From Acidobacteriota bacterium (lineage in GTDB: Bacteria; Acidobacteriota; Terriglobia; Terriglobales; Acidobacteriaceae), in NCBI GenBank assembly GCA_021781255.1, contig JAJXXG010000127.1, forward strand, positions 1-10,219: 10,219 nt of DNA. The letters run 5' to 3'. The notes under the pieces are model-generated. The model was not told the origin of the DNA and searched no databases. It saw only the letters and a program-made list of their open reading frames with translations. The position numbers were made by a program, and so were the translations under genes. Of the stretch, positions 5,917 through 10,219 are shown piece by piece. Every line of letters begins with the position of its first letter. The first letter of the stretch is position 1.

Positions 5917-7731
5917 ATGCCTACGTCACGCAGAGAGTTTGTCGCCCTTGGTTCTCTGGGACTGCTTGGAGCCGCCATTCCAGGCGAAGCCGTTCAGACG
6001 CCTGACACGCAAACCCAGAGCCCGCCGCCGGGCACTCCAACGGCCTTTGGCACTGCCCCGGCGGTGGGGCCGGAGGTTTCGCCGGCGACCTTCAGGGAAG
6101 CGGAGAAGCTGGTGCAGGTGGAGATGACCGACACCGATCTTGCCGAGGCCGCACAGAACTGGCGGATGCAGATGGCTCCGCTGTATGAGCGGCGCGTGGG
6201 TCCGCGCAAGCTGGCCCTGGAGCCAACCCTGGCGCCCGCCACGCAATGGAATCCCACATTGCCCGGCATCGTTACGGGCAAGGCTGCTGACAACAGGTTT
6301 GTGCGCAGCGCAGACCGGCACACCCCTTTGCCCTCCAATGAGGACGACATTGCATTCGCCACCGTGACGCAGCTTTCGCGGTGGATTCAGAGCCGCGCAT
6401 TGACCTCGGAACGGCTGACGGAAATCTACATTCGCCGGATTGAGCGCTTCAACTCCGAATTGCACTGCGTGATTACGCTGACGCGCGAGCATGCGCTGGA
6501 GCAGGCGCGGCAGGCGGACAAGGAAATTTCGGCGGGGCGGTATCGCGGTCCGCTGCACGGGATTCCGTGGGGCGCGAAGGATTTGCTGGATACGGCGGGG
6601 ATTACCACGACCTATGGCGCGGAGCCGTTTCGTAATCGTGTGCCTGCGGTAGACAGCGCGGTGGTCGAACGGCTGAATGCTGCCGGGGCCGTGCTGGTTG
6701 CCAAGCTGAGCATGGGCGCGCTGGCGCTGAACGACATCTGGTTTGGCGGGCAGACGATGAATCCCTGGCTGCTGGAGGAAGGCTCGTCCGGCTCAAGCGC
6801 CGGTCCAGGGTCGGCGACAGCGGCGGGACTGGTGGGCTTTGCCATCGGCAGCGAAACGGGCGGCAGCATCGTGAGCCCGTCGATGCGCTGCGGCGTGACG
6901 GGCCTGCGGCCAACCTTTGGCCGCGTACCGCGCACAGGCGCGATGACACTGTGCTGGTCACTGGATAAGCTTGGCCCCATGACCCGCAGCGTTGAGGACG
7001 CCATGCTGGTGCTCAACGCTATCTCCGGGCCGGATGCGGGCGACCTTGCCAGCGTGCCGAGCACGCTGGACTTCAGCGCATCGGCCAGCGTTGCCGGTTT
7101 GCGGGTGGGGTATTTTCCGCAGTGGATGAAGGAGAGCCCCGCGACCGATGTGGACCGGGCAGCGCTGGAAACCGTGAAGAAACTGGGCATGAAAGCCGTT
7201 GAAGTGTCACTTCCCGACTGGCCTTACGACTCGCTCAACCTGATCTTGTTCGCCGAGTCGGCGGCAGCGTTTGAAGATCTGACGCTGAGCCACCAAGTGG
7301 ACGAGTTGAAGGCCCAGGTGCCTGACGCGTGGCCCAACGTCTTTCGCCAGTCACGATTTCTGTCCGCGGTGGACCTTGTGCAAACCGACCGGATGCGGCG
7401 CAAGGTTGCGCAGGAGATGGCGAGAGTGTTTGCCGATGTGGATCTGCTGCTGGTTCCTTCTCTGCGCGACGAGATGCTTGTGATTTCAAACAATACGGGG
7501 CATCCGTCGCTGACGTTGCGCGCTGGATTTGTTGAGGTGTCGGAAGCGCGCAGCGACTGGGCGCCGGACCCGAAGCACCCGCTGCCGAAGTTTTCCACTC
7601 CGCGCCGCGTGCCGCATGGCGTGACGCTTATCGGCCGCCTGTTCGGCGAGGGCACTTTGGCTGAGGCAGGCCTGGCGCTGGAGAGCGCATTCGGCGTGGC
7701 CGCGGAGCGCCCGCCGCATTTCAGGGTTTGA
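5917..7731 (+). CDS. Tat-exported amidase-signature family hydrolase
   Basis: The 604-residue product begins with a twin-arginine signal (TSRREFVALG at 3-12) and a hydrophobic core to about residue 22, so it should be folded in the cytoplasm and exported. A linker and a helical region (about 25-140) precede the amidase-signature core. The catalytic Ser-cisSer-Lys triad can be placed: K221 in WGAKDLLDT, the cis-Ser S290 in GSSGSSAGPGSA, and the nucleophile S317 in GSETGGSIVSP. The family acts on amide bonds of varied substrates; this substrate cannot be told. Two oddities: the usual Arg of the GGSIRxP block is V319, and the usual GGSSGGSA block reads EGSSGSSA. It is not a GatA partner of tRNA amidotransferase, given the export signal and the lack of gatB or gatC. 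It starts at the ATG behind GAGGGG and ends at a convergent hairpin. Confidence 0.93.
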   Translation: MPTSRREFVALGSLGLLGAAIPGEAVQTPDTQTQSPPPGTPTAFGTAPAVGPEVSPATFREAEKLVQVEMTDTDLAEAAQNWRMQMAPLYERRVGPRKLALEPTLAPATQWNPTLPGIVTGKAADNRFVRSADRHTPLPSNEDDIAFATVTQLSRWIQSRALTSERLTEIYIRRIERFNSELHCVITLTREHALEQARQADKEISAGRYRGPLHGIPWGAKDLLDTAGITTTYGAEPFRNRVPAVDSAVVERLNAAGAVLVAKLSMGALALNDIWFGGQTMNPWLLEEGSSGSSAGPGSATAAGLVGFAIGSETGGSIVSPSMRCGVTGLRPTFGRVPRTGAMTLCWSLDKLGPMTRSVEDAMLVLNAISGPDAGDLASVPSTLDFSASASVAGLRVGYFPQWMKESPATDVDRAALETVKKLGMKAVEVSLPDWPYDSLNLILFAESAAAFEDLTLSHQVDELKAQVPDAWPNVFRQSRFLSAVDLVQTDRMRRKVAQEMARVFADVDLLLVPSLRDEMLVISNNTGHPSLTLRAGFVEVSEARSDWAPDPKHPLPKFSTPRRVPHGVTLIGRLFGEGTLAEAGLALESAFGVAAERPPHFRV

Positions 7732-7740
7732 ATTCCAACG

Positions 7741-7793
7741 CGGATTGACTGGCGCGAACTCTCCGGTGTCCCCGGAAAGCTCGCGCCAATCCG
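7741..7793. terminator. Large hairpin between convergent genes
   Basis: CGGATT (7741-7746) plus GGCGCGA (7751-7757) pair with TCGCGCC (7781-7787) and AATCCG (7788-7793), giving 13 pairs interrupted by a 4-base bulge (GACT). A smaller CCGG/CCGG hairpin (7763-7766, 7772-7775) sits in the loop. It lies 9 bases after the amidase stop and 34 bases beyond the end of the convergent flavoprotein gene. There is no T-run, so if it terminates it does not follow the canonical pattern; RNA 3'-end protection is the other reading. Confidence 0.6.
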
Positions 7794-7827
7794 TATCGCA
7801 ATCAGCCGCTGCGTTACGCCGTATTGT

Positions 7828-9210
7828 TCAGTGCGTCGACGCGAGCTGCACTGCCTCTGCCTGCGATGAGCGTTCACGCTCCTGGGCAATGGCTTCTAAC
7901 ATGGCGTCGTTGTCTGAATACTTGAACGACTCGAGTTGGCGTGCCTGCGCCACACTCTGCTCGACACGCGCCAACAGCGCGAGGTCGGCCTTGGTGACCG
8001 GCCGGAGACCCTTTGCCTGAAGGCGGTTGAGAATTTCGCTCTCGCTCAGTGTTCCGCTCTCAGGCGCCGCTTTTACGAATTCGATGGCTTTGGACGCGCA
8101 CACTTCGCCGTCGTGGCGGGCGATGCCGACCAGTCCTGTGCTGGCCTTTCTTGCCCAGCCCGTAACATAGCGGCCCGGCATGACGGTCCCAGTCTCCGCA
8201 TCCCACACTTCATAGTGTGGATCGCGGGAGTCCGCCGGGTGGGGCTCAGTGGCGTAGCCGTCCGGCCCCATGGGCAGGCCGATACCGGGATCATGGGCGT
8301 CACCGATGGCAAAGATGAGCGTGTCGATGTCGAGGGTGACACGCCTTTCTGTTTGCACGGCCGAGGTGCTGCCATCGGCCTTGAGGACGAGATCATTCTC
8401 CGCCACTTCCAGCCGGGCAATTCTGCCGTTCGCATCCGGCAAAATTGCGGTGGGCGATGACAGAAAACGGAATGAAAGTTGTGGAGGAGCAAAGACAAAG
8501 CCTGGGGCCTTCAGTTTGCGGAAGTGCTCCTCGTAGATCTTTTCCGGCGAGACGTCCTGATTGCAGCGGGCGCATGGCTCCTTCACCCGTTCCAGTTCCG
8601 CGGCCAGTGCGTCGCGGTCGATGTTCTGCTCGACGTGCTCGATTTCCTTCTGGTCAAACTTGATTTCCAGCGGTCCACGACGGGCAATGATTGTCACGCT
8701 CTCGGTCTTTCGACCGGGTGCATCCACGAGGAGCCAGCGCGCTATGTCGATTGCGACGTTGCCCATGCCGACGATGGCGATGTGCCTGCCCGTAGAGAAG
8801 TCCATTCCGGTGTACGGGGGCAGCAGGTTGTAGTCGTACACGAAGTCTTTGGCCGCGTAGACGCCCTTCGCATCTGCTCCGGGCAGGCCGAGCTTGCGCG
8901 CACCCTGCGCGCCGCAGGCAAAAACGATTGCCGCCGGGCGCATGGACTCAAGGTCTTCGAGCGTGATTTCGTAGGAGTTGCCCACCAGAACATTGCCGAA
9001 GTAATGGACGTTTGGCAAGGCCAGGACCTGGGAGAACTGCTTGCGCAGGCCACCCTTCATTTTTTCCTTGAGAGGATAAATACCGTATTCAGCAAGACCG
9101 CCGGGCTTGATATCCCGGTTAAATAAGAAAACGTCATAACCGGCCAACGCAATTTGCCGAGCCGCAAACATGCCTGCGGGCCCGGCTCCCACCACAAAGA
9201 TGCCCTTCAA
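7828..9210 (-). CDS. FAD/NAD(P)-dependent oxidoreductase, adrenodoxin reductase/FprA-like
   Basis: The 460-residue flavoprotein has an FAD-binding GAGPAG at 8-13, an NAD(P) motif GMGNVAIDIAR at 148-158, RRGP at 178-181 and the second FAD block YVTGWARKASTGLVG at 348-362. The GNVAxD and late GW...TG blocks resemble ferredoxin-NADP+ reductases of the adrenodoxin-reductase/FprA type, which pass electrons between NADPH and ferredoxin; it could also be a GltD-like electron-transfer subunit. The assignment beyond flavoprotein reductase is inference. A CxxC (C213, C216) lies in a middle insertion, where it might bind metal or be redox-active. The C-terminal 75 residues are helical and polar and extend past the usual core. 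No ferredoxin gene is visible in the window. Translation begins at TTG (9210-9208), set by AAGGAGG 6 bases upstream; a GTG six codons in has no such site. Confidence 0.92.
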   Translation of the reverse strand: MKGIFVVGAGPAGMFAARQIALAGYDVFLFNRDIKPGGLAEYGIYPLKEKMKGGLRKQFSQVLALPNVHYFGNVLVGNSYEITLEDLESMRPAAIVFACGAQGARKLGLPGADAKGVYAAKDFVYDYNLLPPYTGMDFSTGRHIAIVGMGNVAIDIARWLLVDAPGRKTESVTIIARRGPLEIKFDQKEIEHVEQNIDRDALAAELERVKEPCARCNQDVSPEKIYEEHFRKLKAPGFVFAPPQLSFRFLSSPTAILPDANGRIARLEVAENDLVLKADGSTSAVQTERRVTLDIDTLIFAIGDAHDPGIGLPMGPDGYATEPHPADSRDPHYEVWDAETGTVMPGRYVTGWARKASTGLVGIARHDGEVCASKAIEFVKAAPESGTLSESEILNRLQAKGLRPVTKADLALLARVEQSVAQARQLESFKYSDNDAMLEAIAQERERSSQAEAVQLASTH

Positions 9211-9223
9211 ACGACACCTCCTT
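9208..9223 (-). promoter_or_regulatory. Strong ribosome-binding site fixing a TTG start
   Basis: On the minus strand, AAGGAGG (9223-9217) is followed by exactly 6 bases and then TTG (9210-9208). No ATG lies near enough to compete, so this start is well supported by spacing and by the FAD motif close behind it. Confidence 0.85.
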
Positions 9224-9248
9224 CTGCGCTATTTTCGGCGCGATGTAC

Positions 9249-9279
9249 ATTTTACTCGCGCGCACGCATAGGTTGTGAA
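9249..9279 (-). promoter_or_regulatory. Possible promoter of the flavoprotein gene
   Basis: Read on the minus strand, TTCACA (9279-9274) and TAAAAT (9254-9249) are separated by 19 bases, somewhat long for a sigma-70 type promoter. The -10 matches 5 of 6 consensus bases. It lies 39 bases upstream of the TTG start. This is a pattern match only. Confidence 0.25.
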
Positions 9280-9305
9280 GGGCGTCACGAGGCAGGGGTT
9301 GCTTG

Positions 9306-9325
9306 ACCCGGGCATTTTTCCGGGC
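9306..9325 (-). terminator. Weak hairpin after the right-edge gene
   Basis: On the minus strand, CCCGG, 8 bases, CCCGG-complement (CCGGG) gives a 5-6 bp GC-rich stem about 40 bases after the stop at 9364. No T-run follows. It may separate this gene from the flavoprotein gene, but the evidence is thin. Confidence 0.25.
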
Positions 9326-9363
9326 GAAACGATTGGGACGAAGGCATCGGACAGAATGGCGGC

Positions 9364-10219
9364 TCAATGGCCGGGCTTGATTTCCCCGTCTTGTGGAGCA
9401 TCTGAAGCGGAGGGCGATTCCAGGGCCCCTGGAGCAGGCTCTGCCTCGACCGACTGTGCTGTCACCGGCTCCGCCGGCGAGGATTCCGGCGTTTCACTTC
9501 TCTCCTTTTTGAAGAGCGCATCGACGCGGTAACCGGCCAGAGCCACGGTGGCCAGGGCTTCCTCGACGGTTCCGCTCATCTGCTCCACCGCCGCGCGGGT
9601 GGGCAAAACCTGGCTCGCAAGTCGCAGCAGAGTTGGAAGATGGAGCCACCAGAGGAGTTCCTCGTAGAACTCGCGAACGAGGTACGTGTGTCCCTCGGCA
9701 TCATGGACGCCGGTTAGCCAGCGCACATCCGGGTCAAGCCAGAGGCTTGGCAGCAGGCCGACAACTTCGTCGCCGGAATCCGCTTCCGCGCCTACAGGCT
9801 GCACGGGAGCGGCGGGTTCCATTGTGGCGTCTGGCGGCACGGCTGCGAGAGCGGGCGCTTCAGGCGTTTGCGGGGCGACTTCTGGAACCGCTTCGCCCGG
9901 TTCTCCTGGGCCGGCACCGGCCAGCAACAGAACTTTGATGCGGGCCGCTGCACGCCAGCACTCTTCGCCTTCAAATCCAAGGGCGCTGAATGCCTGGGCA
10001 AAGGGCTCGCGGAGGCGAAGACGGTCAAAGATATCCAGCGCGACGCGCTCAGGCTTGTCTGCGTCAATGGACTCGGCGAGCAACTGGAGCACACACCAGC
10101 CGAGCACGGGGCCCCACATGGCAGTGGCCGTGAACTGCGGGCTGGCGCTGGGCAGCATGCGGCGCGCGGCGGAGGTCCAAGGCGCGGGCGCAAGCGCTTC
10201 GACCACGGGAATGCGCAAG
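9364..10219 (-). CDS. Unrecognised protein, C-terminal part (runs off right edge)
   Basis: The frame is open to the window edge and ends with TGA at 9366-9364, giving about 284 visible residues; the TTG at 10218 is probably internal. I do not recognise the family. Two conserved-looking blocks stand out. Residues 1-100 include TATAMWGPVLGWCVLQLLAE, then KPERVALDIFDRLRLREPFA and a helical stretch ending KVLLLA. Residues 152-240 include LWLDPDVRWLTGVHDAEGH, then FYEELLWWLHLPTLLRLA and a helical end. Between them (101-151), and again at the C-terminus (240-284), are linkers rich in Pro, Ala, Glu and Ser that look disordered. There is no transmembrane segment and no catalytic motif I can name. The gene may share a transcript with the flavoprotein gene 153 bases downstream, but the gap is large. 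Confidence 0.72.
   Translation of the reverse strand, partial: LRIPVVEALAPAPWTSAARRMLPSASPQFTATAMWGPVLGWCVLQLLAESIDADKPERVALDIFDRLRLREPFAQAFSALGFEGEECWRAAARIKVLLLAGAGPGEPGEAVPEVAPQTPEAPALAAVPPDATMEPAAPVQPVGAEADSGDEVVGLLPSLWLDPDVRWLTGVHDAEGHTYLVREFYEELLWWLHLPTLLRLASQVLPTRAAVEQMSGTVEEALATVALAGYRVDALFKKERSETPESSPAEPVTAQSVEAEPAPGALESPSASDAPQDGEIKPGH

Overview
The window looks like an ordinary stretch of chromosome from a GC-rich Gram-negative bacterium. A member of the Acidobacteriota is my best guess, from the overall style of the proteins and of the gene set. That assignment is inference; the window contains no rRNA or other phylogenetic marker to settle it. I see no tRNA, rRNA, insertion sequence, prophage, integrase or CRISPR array.

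Left part (1-1903). A partial minus-strand gene for a secreted or membrane-anchored TPR-like protein runs off the left edge. It diverges from a plus-strand gene for an unrecognised 147-residue protein. Next on the plus strand is pyrF (orotidine-5'-phosphate decarboxylase), closed by a strong bidirectional terminator.

Middle part (1930-5706). Four minus-strand genes lie in a row: accA (acetyl-CoA carboxylase carboxyltransferase alpha, short at its N-terminus), an integral membrane CPBP/CAAX-protease-family protein, an exported protein with a BamE-like segment and a proline-rich tail, and a 59-residue zinc-ribbon protein. The gaps are 109, 113 and 165 bases, so co-transcription is possible but not shown. 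The zinc-ribbon gene is short and easy to miss.

Right part (5713-10219). A divergent intergenic region separates accA from a plus-strand gene for a Tat-exported amidase-signature hydrolase. That gene converges, across a large hairpin, on a minus-strand gene for an adrenodoxin-reductase/FprA-like flavoprotein that starts at TTG behind a near-perfect Shine-Dalgarno. Upstream of it in the same direction is the C-terminal part of an unrecognised protein with two conserved blocks and low-complexity Pro/Ala/Glu linkers, cut by the right edge.

The genes do not form one obvious pathway: pyrimidine synthesis, fatty-acid synthesis, electron transfer and envelope functions are mixed. The most unusual point is that the CPBP-family protein keeps the EExxxR motif but has lost the conserved His and Asn of the other two motifs, so it may be a pseudo-protease. 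I found no convincing evidence of a new multi-gene system.
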